A stretch of DNA of 9,572 nt, from contig JAEZJV010000071.1 in the NCBI GenBank assembly GCA_023415635.1, forward strand, positions 1-9,572, read 5' to 3'. Position 1 is the stretch's first letter; each line of letters begins with the position of its first letter. The notes under the pieces are model-generated. The model did no database searches and had not been told where the DNA came from. It saw nothing but the letters and a program-made list of their open reading frames with translations. This stretch comes from Bacillota bacterium. Its GTDB lineage: Bacteria; Bacillota; Clostridia; Lachnospirales; Lachnospiraceae. Shown piece by piece: positions 1 through 7,499 of this stretch. A program made the translations under genes and the position numbers.

Positions 1-264
1 CAGGCGCCGGCGCAGGTACGTCGAGGGCGAGCCGTCGGGGCGCAAGCCCGCGCCGAACACGATGGCGACGGGTGCGTCGTCGACGGACGCGAGGGTGCGC
101 ACTCTCGCCTGTCCGACGCCCTGGACCCACACGAGGGGGACGAGGAGCAGCACGACGAGCGCGCCGCCGACAACCAGGCGGCGGCGTCGAAGGCGCCGGG
201 CGTCGCGCGAGCCCGCGGCCGTACCGGCGCCCTCCTCGGCACGCGCGCCGGCCTCGATACTCAC
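1..264 (-). CDS. SanA/YdcF-like (DUF218) membrane-anchored protein, N-terminal part
   Basis: Reading the complement from a GTG at 264 gives 88 uninterrupted codons that run off the left edge, so the C-terminal part is missing. The product begins with a short hydrophilic segment, then an Arg-rich stretch (about residues 20-29), a hydrophobic segment (about 30-47) fitting one membrane helix with the N-terminus inside, and from residue 64 APVAIVFGAG followed by RPDGSPS. That last pattern resembles the start of the DUF218 domain of SanA/YdcF/ElyC-type proteins, a family linked to cell-envelope integrity whose reaction is not firmly established. The start is a choice: an in-frame GTG at 294 would add 10 residues but lies inside the inverted repeat at 283-323, whereas GTG 264 sits 6 nt after a TACGCT -10-like element. 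The gene diverges from cas3 and has no evident role in CRISPR immunity. Family assignment rests on the motif alone. Confidence 0.72.
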   Translation of the reverse strand, partial: MSIEAGARAEEGAGTAAGSRDARRLRRRRLVVGGALVVLLLVPLVWVQGVGQARVRTLASVDDAPVAIVFGAGLRPDGSPSTYLRRRL

Positions 265-270
265 CGCCGC

Positions 271-276
271 AGCGTA
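271..276 (-). promoter_or_regulatory. -10-like element for the minus-strand gene (leaderless start)
   Basis: On the minus strand the hexamer TACGCT fits the actinobacterial TANNNT -10 pattern. It ends 6 nt before the GTG at 264, so transcription would begin at or next to the start codon, giving a leaderless mRNA, which is common in actinobacteria. No Shine-Dalgarno sequence is seen before this GTG, which agrees with that reading. No good TTGACA-like -35 lies 17-19 nt upstream; that position falls inside the inverted repeat at 283-323. Confidence 0.4.
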
Positions 277-282
277 GCCGCC

Positions 283-323
283 GCACCTCTTCACGCCCGA
301 GATGACGAGGCGTGAAGAGGTGC
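283..323. repeat. Perfect 15-bp inverted repeat, 11-nt loop, in the divergent intergenic region
   Basis: The left arm GCACCTCTTCACGCC (283-297) is the exact reverse complement of GGCGTGAAGAGGTGC (309-323), separated by 11 nt. It lies between the minus-strand DUF218-like gene (start 264) and cas3 (start 489), about 19-59 nt upstream of the predicted leaderless start of the former. No T-run follows either arm on either strand, so a Rho-independent terminator is unlikely. The placement over the -35 region suggests an operator for a dimeric regulator, or a hairpin in a longer leader RNA; both are inference. Confidence 0.75.
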
Positions 324-443
324 CCAGAGAACGGACGCGGAGCCGTGCACCGCTGAGCGCGAGGGTCGCAACCGTTCGTCGTACGCGCCATCGTGAGCGG
401 GTGAACTTACGCAGACCACGGCAAGCCGCTGTGTCGCCAGCCC

Positions 444-449
444 TACTGT
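444..449 (+). promoter_or_regulatory. Possible -10 element for the cas operon
   Basis: TACTGT matches the TANNNT -10 pattern and lies 39 nt before the cas3 GTG, which would give a 5' leader of roughly 30-35 nt. The sequence about 17 nt upstream (GCAAGC) is a poor -35. Apart from this and the inverted repeat at 283-323, I see nothing recognisable in 265-488: no small gene with a convincing start and no CRISPR repeat copy. Confidence 0.22.
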
Positions 450-478
450 CGACGGGCCGGCGGAACGCAGCGGACGTC

Positions 479-484
479 AGGGGA
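479..484 (+). promoter_or_regulatory. Weak ribosome binding site of cas3
   Basis: AGGGGA lies 4 nt before the GTG at 489. It is a partial Shine-Dalgarno match with short spacing, but it supports this GTG, which also places the HD domain at the expected distance from the N-terminus. Confidence 0.4.
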
Positions 485-488
485 CAAC

Positions 489-3320
489 GTGGTCGACGAG
501 GCACAGTCCGCCGTCGACCACGCGCTGCGTCACGTCTGGGCCAAGTCATGGCCGCTCGGCCAGCCGCCTGACGAATGGTGCAGTCTCGACCGACACCTGA
601 CAGACGCCGCCGACGTCGCCGGGCTCCTGTGGGATGAATGGGTCGCCGGCTCAACTCGCGGACTGATCTCGCGAGAGGTCGGGGGGCAGGACCAGGCTCG
701 TCGGCTCCTGCGCTTTCTCGCTGGTGTGCACGACGTCGGCAAGGCGAGCCCAGCGTTTGCAGTGCAGGTCGACGTGCTGAGCGACCGTATGCGACGTGTA
801 GGGCTGCGAGCAGGTCCGACAGTCGTCAACGATCGGTCTGCTCTGCGCCATGAAGCCGCCGGTGCGGCCGCGCTGGAGCGCTGGCTGACCGCTCGGACTC
901 CGGCTGGTCAGCGGGTGCGGCGGGCACTGAGCGTCGTGATCGCGGGGCATCACGGCGCCTACCCGTCGTGGACGGTGGTGCAGGGGCCACCCGTGCACCT
1001 GCTTGGAGCTGGCCTTTGGGCTGAGGTGCAGGATGCGCTGATCAACCGGGCGGCTGAGAGATCGGAGGTCGACTGGGACGACATTGCGCGGCGGTCGCTC
1101 TCCGTTGCCGCGCAGTCGGCACTGACCGGCCTGGTGATCGTGGCGGACTGGATCGCGTCGGACGACTTCTGCTTTCCGTTGGTGCCGGTCGAGCATGTTC
1201 CCTTGCTCGACCGTCCGCAAGCGACCCCTAGTGAGCGCGCGCAGCGTGGCTGGCGACTCGCCGGCCTCCCGGCAAGGTGGCGAGCTCCCGCCGTGCTGTC
1301 GAGCGTGGACGACCTCTTCGCAGCTCGCTTCCCGGACGTCGGGGCCCCGCCGAGGCCGGTGCAGCGCGCGGTCGTTGAGGCCGCTCGGACGATGCCGGTG
1401 CCGGGGCTCCTGCTGGTCGAGGCGCCCATGGGCTCGGGCAAGACCGAGGCGGCGCTCCTCGCGGCGGAGACGTTGGCCGCGCGCAGTGGTGCGTCCGGCA
1501 TCTTCGTCGCGCTGCCGACCCAGGCGACGAGCTCGGCCATGTTGACGCGTGCTCAGCGCTACTTGCGCCGTGTGCTGGCCGACGACGCGCAGCGGCACAC
1601 TCTCGCCCTGGTCCACGGCAAGGCGGCGCTCAACGAGGAGCTCGCCGCGCTGCCCTCAATCCGAGCGAGGACCGTCCTGGACGACGAGCCCGCTGAGCAC
1701 GAGCAGGCTGCTCGATACCTCATGCCCGTCGCCGAGGTGTGGGGACGTGGCCGTAAGCGTGCCGCGCTCGCGCAGTTCGTCGTCGCGACGATCGACCAGG
1801 TGCTCTTCGCGGCGCTGCTCGCCCGCCACTTCGTCGTCCGCCAGCTCTCGCTGACCGGGAAGGTCGTGGTGATCGACGAGGTACACGCGGCCGACTCGTA
1901 CATGGCGGTCTACCTCGACCGGGCGCTCGAGTGGCTCGGAGCGTCCGGTGCCCCCGTCGTGCTTCTGTCCGCGACGCTGCCTGCGGCACGACGCGGCGAG
2001 CTCGTTGAGGCGTATGAGCGCGGCCGCCGCAAGTTCGTCGCTCTGGACGACGACGGCGTCGACATGCCGACGATCGAGGGCGAGGGGTACCCGACGATCG
2101 TGGTGACAGGCGAGGGCGGTCCGTGCGTCACCTCCGTCGGCCCGTCGGCGTCGACGGCGAGCGTGAGGGTGGAGCGGCTCGATGACGGCATCGGCGCGCT
2201 TGTCCAGCTGCTGCGCGACAAGCTCCGTGACGGCGGATGTGCCGCGGTTGTCCGGAACACGGTTGCGCGGGCCCAGGCGACGGCTGATGCGCTCGAGGCT
2301 GAGTTCGGCCGAGATGTCGTCTTCGTCGCGCACTCGCGGTTCCTCGACGCCGATCGTCGGGCGAACGACGTCACGCTGCTGTCCGAGCTCGGCCCGGCTG
2401 GTGACCGGCCGGACCGCAGGATCGTCGTCGGTACCCAGGTTCTCGAGCAGTCTCTCGACATCGACGCGGACCTGATGGTCACGGATCTCGCGCCCGTCGA
2501 CCTGGTGCTGCAACGCATCGGGCGCCTGCACCGCCACGCTCGGTCAACCCGACCTCCAGCCGTGGCAGCGCCTCGGTGCTACGTCACGGGCGTCGAGTGG
2601 TCTCGCGACGTTCCGGCGCCCGACGCAGGGAGCGTCGCCGTCTACGGCGCGTACCCACTGCTGGCGGCGCTGGACGTCCTCACGCCCCATCTCGACGGTC
2701 GCCTCCTCCAGCTGCCTGCCGACATCGCACTGCTCGTGCAAGAGGCATACAGGCCCGGGCGGGAATCGCCGGCGGGTTGGGAGGACGAGTGGGCTGCCGC
2801 TGTGCGTGCTGAGCGCAGAGAGCGCGCGCTCAGGAGGAAGCGTGCCGAGGCTTTCTTGCTCGACCCGCCGCACGGCCGTGACCTGTATGGCGCATCGCGG
2901 GGCGGGGCCGGCAACGTCGATGAGGACTCTCCGCAGGGACGGGCATGCGTCCGGGACAGCGGTGAGTCGATCGAGGTCGTCGTCGTGGTGCGAGGGGCAG
3001 ACGGAGTCGATCGGGTCCCGCCCTGGGTGGCCGCCGGGGTCGACCTGCCGCTGCGCCACGTCCCGCCCGACGACGACGTCGCACGCATCCTCGCCGGGTG
3101 CACTGTGCGACTCCCGCCGTCGATGGTGCGTGAGTGGTCGGTGGGTGAGCGCGTCATCGCTGACCTCGAGCGGCAGCACTTCGAGGGCTGGGACCAGACA
3201 CCGCTACTGAAGCAACAACTCGCGCTCGTCCTGGACGAGAACCACCGCGCGTCAGTCGCGCAGTTCGACCTGCACTACGACCGGCGGCGTGGGCTCACGG
3301 CGACGAAGAGGGCGCCGTGA
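489..3320 (+). CDS. cas3: CRISPR-associated helicase/nuclease Cas3, type I-E
   Basis: A 943-residue protein starting at GTG 489. It is the effector nuclease of type I-E interference: recruited by target-bound Cascade, it nicks the displaced strand with its HD domain and reels in and degrades DNA with its ATP-driven superfamily 2 helicase. The N-terminal HD domain shows H36 (in HLTDAADVA), the H81-D82 pair (in HDVGK), H121, tandem H154-H155 and D220 as probable metal ligands. The helicase shows Walker A APMGSGKTE (312-320), DEVH (463-466), SAT (494-496), a motif V region GTQVLEQSLDID (648-659) and QRIGRLHRH (675-683). The last ~200 residues fit the accessory and C-terminal domains. Length is usual for a fused HD-helicase Cas3; nothing is truncated. 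It leads the cas cluster and is separated from cse1 by 70 nt, the only real gap in the locus. Confidence 0.97.
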   Translation: MVDEAQSAVDHALRHVWAKSWPLGQPPDEWCSLDRHLTDAADVAGLLWDEWVAGSTRGLISREVGGQDQARRLLRFLAGVHDVGKASPAFAVQVDVLSDRMRRVGLRAGPTVVNDRSALRHEAAGAAALERWLTARTPAGQRVRRALSVVIAGHHGAYPSWTVVQGPPVHLLGAGLWAEVQDALINRAAERSEVDWDDIARRSLSVAAQSALTGLVIVADWIASDDFCFPLVPVEHVPLLDRPQATPSERAQRGWRLAGLPARWRAPAVLSSVDDLFAARFPDVGAPPRPVQRAVVEAARTMPVPGLLLVEAPMGSGKTEAALLAAETLAARSGASGIFVALPTQATSSAMLTRAQRYLRRVLADDAQRHTLALVHGKAALNEELAALPSIRARTVLDDEPAEHEQAARYLMPVAEVWGRGRKRAALAQFVVATIDQVLFAALLARHFVVRQLSLTGKVVVIDEVHAADSYMAVYLDRALEWLGASGAPVVLLSATLPAARRGELVEAYERGRRKFVALDDDGVDMPTIEGEGYPTIVVTGEGGPCVTSVGPSASTASVRVERLDDGIGALVQLLRDKLRDGGCAAVVRNTVARAQATADALEAEFGRDVVFVAHSRFLDADRRANDVTLLSELGPAGDRPDRRIVVGTQVLEQSLDIDADLMVTDLAPVDLVLQRIGRLHRHARSTRPPAVAAPRCYVTGVEWSRDVPAPDAGSVAVYGAYPLLAALDVLTPHLDGRLLQLPADIALLVQEAYRPGRESPAGWEDEWAAAVRAERRERALRRKRAEAFLLDPPHGRDLYGASRGGAGNVDEDSPQGRACVRDSGESIEVVVVVRGADGVDRVPPWVAAGVDLPLRHVPPDDDVARILAGCTVRLPPSMVREWSVGERVIADLERQHFEGWDQTPLLKQQLALVLDENHRASVAQFDLHYDRRRGLTATKRAP

Positions 3321-3377
3321 AGGAGCCCCGGCGTGGGCGCCGCAGTCCGCCCGTGCCACGTACGTCCACCGAGGAAC

Positions 3378-3382
3378 GGAGG
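3378..3382 (+). promoter_or_regulatory. Ribosome binding site that fixes the cse1 start
   Basis: GGAGG lies 8 nt before the GTG at 3391. It decides between this start and an in-frame upstream start at 3289 inside the cas3 end, which would add an Arg-rich 34-residue extension unlike the family, and an in-frame GTG at 3382 that overlaps the GGAGG itself. The rest of the 70-nt gap (3321-3390) shows an 8-bp palindrome ACGTACGT (3358-3365) and no clear promoter or terminator. Confidence 0.7.
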
Positions 3383-3390
3383 TGCCCGTC

Positions 3391-4998
3391 GTGTACTCAC
3401 TGATCGAGCAGCCGTGGATTCAGGTGCTCACCACGGGCGGAGAGTCGCAGACATGCGGGCTCAGAGAGCTCTTCCGGCGCGCTGACCAGGTGCGGGAGAT
3501 CGTGGGGGATCTGCCCACGCAAGGGTTCGCGGTGCTGCGGCTGGCCCTGGCCGTCGTCGCCAGGGCGTACAGCGGGCCTGACGAGGTATCGCAGTGGCAT
3601 CGGTTGTGGGAACGGGAGGCGCCTGAGACTGAGCCGGTCGACGCATACCTGGACGAGTACGCCGAGCGCTTCGAGCTCTTCCACCCGCAGACGCCGTTCT
3701 TCCAGACCGCCGGGCTGCGCACGGCGAAGGGAGAATTCTCCGGGCTGGAGAAACTGATCGCCGACGTTCCGGCTGGTCATCAGTACTTCACGACCCGAGC
3801 GGGACGCGGACTGAAGCGCATCTCGGCCGCGGAGGCTGCGCGTTGGCTCGTCCACCTGCAGGCGTTCGACATCTCTGGGATCAAGTCCGGTGCAGTGGGG
3901 GACCCGCGGGTCAAGGGCGGCAAGGGGTACCCGATCGGCACCGGCTTTGCCGGCCACCTCGGGGGTCTGTACGTGGACGGCGGAAACCTGTGGCGCACGC
4001 TGTTGCTCAACACCATCCCGTACGAGCATCGCGGCCTGCAGCGGGACCCGCGGGACCGGCCTGCCTGGGAGGCCACACCGCCAGGACCCGACGAGGCCGA
4101 GGACGTGGTCGAACGGCCCTATGGCCCCCTCGACCTGTTCACCTGGCAGAGCCGCCGCGTGCTGCTGCAACGCGACGGCGACGACGTCATCGGCGTGCTC
4201 GTCGCCAACGGCGACAAGCTCACGCCGCAGAACTTGCACCGCCGCGAGCCCTTGACGGCGTGGCGTCGCAGCGACGCGCAGGCCAAGAAACTCGGCGGTG
4301 TCGTGTTCATGCCGCGGGAGCACCGTCCCGAGCGAACGGTCTGGCGAGGGTTGGCGGCGCTCCTACCCGTCAGCGCACCTCGCGGACGCGGTGACGGGAG
4401 CGAACGGTTCCTGGCCGCGGCCGTCGTGGAGTGGGCTGGTGAGGTCCTGGCGTCCAGGCACTCCGTGGAGCTGCGAACTGTCGGCATGGTCTACGGGCCG
4501 CAGAGCTCGTCGGTGGCGGACGTCCTCGAGGACCGGATCGTCATCCCCGTCGCGCTGCTCGGCCAGACGCGGCCCGACCTCGTCTCGCGTGTCGTCGAGG
4601 CGGTCGCAGAGACCGAGCGGGCGGTCACCGCCGCCGGATACCTGGCCGCTGACCTCGTAAGAGCAGCAGGAGCGCGTGAGACCGCGATCGTCGACGGTGC
4701 GCGCGACGAGACGCAGCGTCGTGCCTACGCGGCGCTCGATGCACCCTTCCGGGACTGGCTCGCGCGCATCGATACGGCGGCCGAGGCAGACGAGGTGATC
4801 CGCGCCTGGCACGCGCGCGCCGCGCTCATCCTGCGCACGATCGCGGCCGACCTGGTGGGTACGGCAGGTCCACAAGCGTGGGTCGGCCGGGAGGTCAATG
4901 GCCGTCACCTGTCCACACCCGAGCTCGAGGGGCGTTTCAGCGCCGCTCTCACGACCGCACTTCCACTGAGCGTCGCGCCCAAGGAGGCAGCCGCATGA
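3391..4998 (+). CDS. cse1: Cascade large subunit Cse1/CasA (Cas8e)
   Basis: A 535-residue protein starting at GTG 3391, with GGAGG 8 nt upstream. Cse1 is the large subunit of type I-E Cascade; it recognises the PAM, helps open the DNA and provides the docking site for Cas3. The N-terminus MYSLIEQPWI is the typical Cse1 opening. The conserved block FHPQTPFFQ is at about 97-105, and the Gly/Lys-rich stretch KSGAVGDPRVKGGKGYPIG at about 165-183 corresponds to the flexible L1-loop region involved in PAM and foot contacts. The C-terminal part, from about residue 350, is rich in Ala and helical, as expected for the four-helix bundle. Length is in the family's normal range. Its stop overlaps the cse2 start by 4 nt (ATGA), implying coupled translation. 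Confidence 0.95.
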   Translation: MYSLIEQPWIQVLTTGGESQTCGLRELFRRADQVREIVGDLPTQGFAVLRLALAVVARAYSGPDEVSQWHRLWEREAPETEPVDAYLDEYAERFELFHPQTPFFQTAGLRTAKGEFSGLEKLIADVPAGHQYFTTRAGRGLKRISAAEAARWLVHLQAFDISGIKSGAVGDPRVKGGKGYPIGTGFAGHLGGLYVDGGNLWRTLLLNTIPYEHRGLQRDPRDRPAWEATPPGPDEAEDVVERPYGPLDLFTWQSRRVLLQRDGDDVIGVLVANGDKLTPQNLHRREPLTAWRRSDAQAKKLGGVVFMPREHRPERTVWRGLAALLPVSAPRGRGDGSERFLAAAVVEWAGEVLASRHSVELRTVGMVYGPQSSSVADVLEDRIVIPVALLGQTRPDLVSRVVEAVAETERAVTAAGYLAADLVRAAGARETAIVDGARDETQRRAYAALDAPFRDWLARIDTAAEADEVIRAWHARAALILRTIAADLVGTAGPQAWVGREVNGRHLSTPELEGRFSAALTTALPLSVAPKEAAA

Positions 4999-5612
4999 AC
5001 AGCGAGACGACGTCCGTACCCGAGAGAGAGATCCAGTCGACTCGAGACTTCGTCGGGCGCACGGTGTCGAGGATCCAGCGGCAGTACCTGGCGCCGGTGC
5101 AGACGCCGTGGTCGCGGGCGGCACTCGCTCAGCTCCGCCGCAGCGTGGGGCAACCCCTCGGGGCTGTACCGGAGGTCATGGAGCTTGTGGTCAACCCGAC
5201 CGCCCCGATGACCGCAGGCAAGGCAACGCGCGAGGAGCAGGCGATCGCGGCGGCCCTCGGGCTGTACGCGGTCCACCAGCAGTCGGTGCCACAGCCCATG
5301 CACGTGCCCGGTCGGCGGTTCGGCACCGCACTGGGCGCAGCCGCCCACCGGTCTGGCGCCGAGGTTCCAGGCGTCGTCCGTCGATTCCGCGCGCTCGGAA
5401 CCGCCGAGCAGTGGGACGAGCTGCTGCACCACGCCCGCGGCCTCGTTCAGCTCCTGCGCGTCGAGCGCCAAGGGTTCGACTACGGGATCTTCGCCGACGA
5501 CCTCGTCAGAATCCAGATCCCCGAGCGCCGGGACGACGTCCGGCTGCGTTGGGGCCGCGCCTTCTACCGCGTCACGCCGTCCACCGTCAGCGCCAGCCCC
5601 GAGGAGCAGTGA
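4995..5612 (+). CDS. cse2: Cascade small subunit Cse2/CasB
   Basis: A 205-residue protein. Cse2 is the small, helical subunit present in two copies in Cascade; it forms the belly and stabilises the R-loop. Start at ATG 4995 is supported by GGAGG at 4983-4987 (7 nt spacing) and by the ATGA overlap with cse1; an upstream in-frame start at 4878 would add 39 residues lying entirely within cse1 and is unlikely. Family blocks visible are YAVHQQS (91-97) followed by PMHVPGRRFG, a helical stretch RRFRALGTAEQWDEL (129-143) then HHARGLVQLLR, FDYGIFADDL (161-170) and a C-terminal RLRWGRAFY (183-191). The protein is predominantly helical with many Arg residues, fitting nucleic-acid contact. The stop shares one base with the cas7e start (TGATG). 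Confidence 0.94.
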   Translation: MNSETTSVPEREIQSTRDFVGRTVSRIQRQYLAPVQTPWSRAALAQLRRSVGQPLGAVPEVMELVVNPTAPMTAGKATREEQAIAAALGLYAVHQQSVPQPMHVPGRRFGTALGAAAHRSGAEVPGVVRRFRALGTAEQWDELLHHARGLVQLLRVERQGFDYGIFADDLVRIQIPERRDDVRLRWGRAFYRVTPSTVSASPEEQ

Positions 5613-6784
5613 TGTCCCGCACGATCGTCGAGATCCACGCCCTGCAGACCGTCCCGCCGAGCAACGTCAACCGTGACGACACCGGCAGCCCCAAGACCGC
5701 GGTCTTCGGTGGCAAGCGGCGCGCCCGCGTCTCGTCGCAGGCGTGGAAGCGAGCCACGCGGCTCGCGTTCAACGATGTCCTCGACCGGTCTGAGCTCGGA
5801 GTGCGCACCAAGCGCGTCGTCGAGCTGGTCGCCGAGCAGGTCACGGCGGTTGCGCCGGACCTCGAGGCCGCGGCGACCGACCTGGCCGAGCGCGTCGTCA
5901 AGGCTGCGGGGCTCGTCCTGAAGCCCGCGGGGAAGGTCAGGGTCGGGCAGGAGGCCCCGCGCCAGGAGACGACCTACCTCGTGTTCTTGTCCCGCAAGCA
6001 GGTCGAGCTGCTCGCGGCCAAGGCGGTCGAAGCGGGCCGTGCGGCCGACGTCGAGGCGGCGGTTAAGGCGATCAAGGGCAAGGGGCTCCTCGACACCGAG
6101 CACTCCGTCGACGTCGCGCTGTTCGGGCGCATGGTCGCGGACGTCACCGACTTCAACGTCGATGCCGCGGCTCAGGTTGCCCACGCGATCTCGGTACACG
6201 CGGTCGACAACGAGTTCGACTACTTCACCGCCGTCGACGACGTGAAGAACGAGTCCGAGGACGAGGACGCCGGCGCCGGGATGATCGGCACGGTCGAGTT
6301 CAACTCCTCGACGCTGTACCGGTACGCGACGGTCGACGTCGACCTGCTGCGAGCGAACCTCGGGGACGTTGAGGCCGCGCGGCGTGCCACACAGGCGTTC
6401 GTGCGCGCCTTCGTCGAGTCGATGCCTACCGGCAAGCAGAACACCTTCGCGAACCGCACGCTCCCCGACGCTGTCGTGGTCACGGTCCGCGACACCCAGC
6501 CGGTCAATCTCGTCGGGGCGTTCGAGGACGCCGTGACTGCCGAGGGTTCGACGACGCGTCTGACCGTGGCGGCACGCCGGCTGGGAGAGCGCGCCAGCGA
6601 GGTCGCCGACGTCCTCGGTCAGCGTCCAGTCCACGCGTGGCTCGTCGGAGTCGGCGGCGCGCGCGCCGGGCTTGAGGCGTCCTGGCCGACGGGAGAGGAC
6701 ACGGGAGCGGCCTGGGTCACGCTGCCCACACTCTACGAGTCGGTCTCGGAGGTCGTCGCGGAGCGGCTCGGAGCGGACTCGTGA
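5612..6784 (+). CDS. cas7e: Cascade backbone subunit Cas7e/CasC (Cse4)
   Basis: A 390-residue RAMP protein of the Cas7 family. Six copies form the Cascade backbone that holds the crRNA spacer and pairs it with target DNA. The start at ATG 5612 overlaps the cse2 stop by one base; translating the frame farther upstream gives a low-complexity Arg/Pro-rich stretch that is not part of the protein. Clear family features are the N-terminal RAMP strand (MSRTIVEIHAL), SNVNRDD (17-23), the conserved FGGKRRARVSSQ (32-43), HSVDVALFGRM (164-174), the core EFDYFTAVDDV (201-211) and EFNSSTLYRYA (229-239). An acidic stretch NESEDED (213-219) lies between the last two, where the E. coli protein, as I recall it, has a shorter linker; this helps explain the greater length than its ~363 residues. 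Ends with a GTGA overlap into cas5e. Confidence 0.96.
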   Translation: MSRTIVEIHALQTVPPSNVNRDDTGSPKTAVFGGKRRARVSSQAWKRATRLAFNDVLDRSELGVRTKRVVELVAEQVTAVAPDLEAAATDLAERVVKAAGLVLKPAGKVRVGQEAPRQETTYLVFLSRKQVELLAAKAVEAGRAADVEAAVKAIKGKGLLDTEHSVDVALFGRMVADVTDFNVDAAAQVAHAISVHAVDNEFDYFTAVDDVKNESEDEDAGAGMIGTVEFNSSTLYRYATVDVDLLRANLGDVEAARRATQAFVRAFVESMPTGKQNTFANRTLPDAVVVTVRDTQPVNLVGAFEDAVTAEGSTTRLTVAARRLGERASEVADVLGQRPVHAWLVGVGGARAGLEASWPTGEDTGAAWVTLPTLYESVSEVVAERLGADS

Positions 6785-7497
6785 CAAGTCTTGTGCTGAC
6801 GCTCGCCGCGCCCTTGCAGGCATGGGGGAGCTCGAGCCGGTTCGCCACCCGCGGCACCGACGACGCTCCGACGCGGTCCGGGATCGTCGGACTGCTCGCA
6901 GCGGCGCAGGGCAGACGACGGACCGATCCGCTCGAGGACTATGTCGGGCTCCGGCTCGGTGTACGGATCGACCAGCCCGGGCAGCTGCTCCGTGACTTCC
7001 AGACGGCGCGCAGCCTCGATGGGAAGGAGTCGATGCCGCTGTCGTACCGGTTCTACCGCGCCGACGCGCGTTACCTCGCGGTCGTGAGCGGCGAGCCCAC
7101 GCTCCTCGAGTCCATCGCCGCAGCGCTGCGACGGCCCGTGTTCCCGCTGTACCTCGGGCGTCGGTCCTGCCCGCCCGCCGAACCACTGCTCCCACGGCTC
7201 GTCGGAGCGACCTTGGGGGAGACGATCCGCGACGAGACCTGGATGGCCGCCGACTGGTGGAAGCGTCGATACGGGCAGGAGCCGCCCATGCTGGAGTTCC
7301 GCGTCGACAAGGGCGCCGCGCCTGAGCTCACGATCGAAGGAGAGACGGTCCAGCGCGACGAGCCGATCTCGTTCGACCCCGAGTATCGGCAGTACGGCTG
7401 GCGGACGGTCGAGCTCGGACGCGTTGCGGTACCCGGCGTGCAGACCCCGCCACCGGTCGGCGTCCTCTCCCACGACGCGTTCTCGGCGGTGGACTGA
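6781..7497 (+). CDS. cas5e: Cascade subunit Cas5e/CasD
   Basis: A 238-residue RAMP-fold protein that caps the 5' handle end of the crRNA in Cascade and contacts Cse1. The GTG start at 6781 overlaps the cas7e stop by 4 nt (GTGA). The N-terminus reads LVLTLAAPLQAWGSSSRF (4-21), the standard Cas5e opening with its LQAWG motif, followed by PTRSGIVGLLAAA (30-42), also conserved. Further typical blocks are RDFQTAR (71-77), LSYRFYRADARYLAVV (87-102) and a Gly-containing FPLYLGRRSCPP (121-132). Length fits the family. The stop is followed by only two bases before the cas6e ATG, so translation is probably coupled. No anomaly was seen. Confidence 0.95.
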   Translation: MTSLVLTLAAPLQAWGSSSRFATRGTDDAPTRSGIVGLLAAAQGRRRTDPLEDYVGLRLGVRIDQPGQLLRDFQTARSLDGKESMPLSYRFYRADARYLAVVSGEPTLLESIAAALRRPVFPLYLGRRSCPPAEPLLPRLVGATLGETIRDETWMAADWWKRRYGQEPPMLEFRVDKGAAPELTIEGETVQRDEPISFDPEYRQYGWRTVELGRVAVPGVQTPPPVGVLSHDAFSAVD

Positions 7498-7499
7498 CC

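Noticed and set aside
62..305. Two overlapping plus-strand frames at the left end
   Set aside because: They are Arg/Pro/Ala-rich shadows of the minus-strand DUF218-like gene, which has a membrane segment and a family motif.
283..323. Inverted repeat read as a Rho-independent terminator
   Set aside because: No T-run after the stem on either strand, and the flanking genes diverge, so no gene ends here.
324..488. Search for a second CRISPR repeat, tracrRNA-like anti-repeat or small RNA upstream of cas3
   Set aside because: No segment resembles the TCCCCG...CGGGGATGAGCCC repeat on either strand, and type I-E needs no tracrRNA.
302..571. 89-codon plus-strand reading frame across the intergenic region into cas3
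   Set aside because: Arg-rich low-complexity product, no ribosome binding site, runs through the inverted repeat and overlaps the well-supported cas3 start in another frame.
651..2537. Long minus-strand frames opposite cas3
   Set aside because: Same GC-driven artefact; no recognisable domain, no ribosome binding site, fully covered by cas3.
3289..3390. Upstream in-frame start giving a 34-residue N-terminal extension of Cse1
   Set aside because: Lacks a ribosome binding site, overlaps the cas3 end, and the extension is unlike the family, while GTG 3391 has GGAGG at good distance and gives the typical N-terminus.
5108..5611. N-terminal extension of Cas7e through cse2
   Set aside because: The 168 extra residues are the out-of-frame shadow of cse2; the conserved Cas7e N-terminus begins at ATG 5612.
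5564..7195. 543-codon frame antisense to cas7e and cas5e
   Set aside because: Long antisense frames are common opposite GC-rich genes because stop codons are rare; the product has shadow-like composition and the sense genes are certain.
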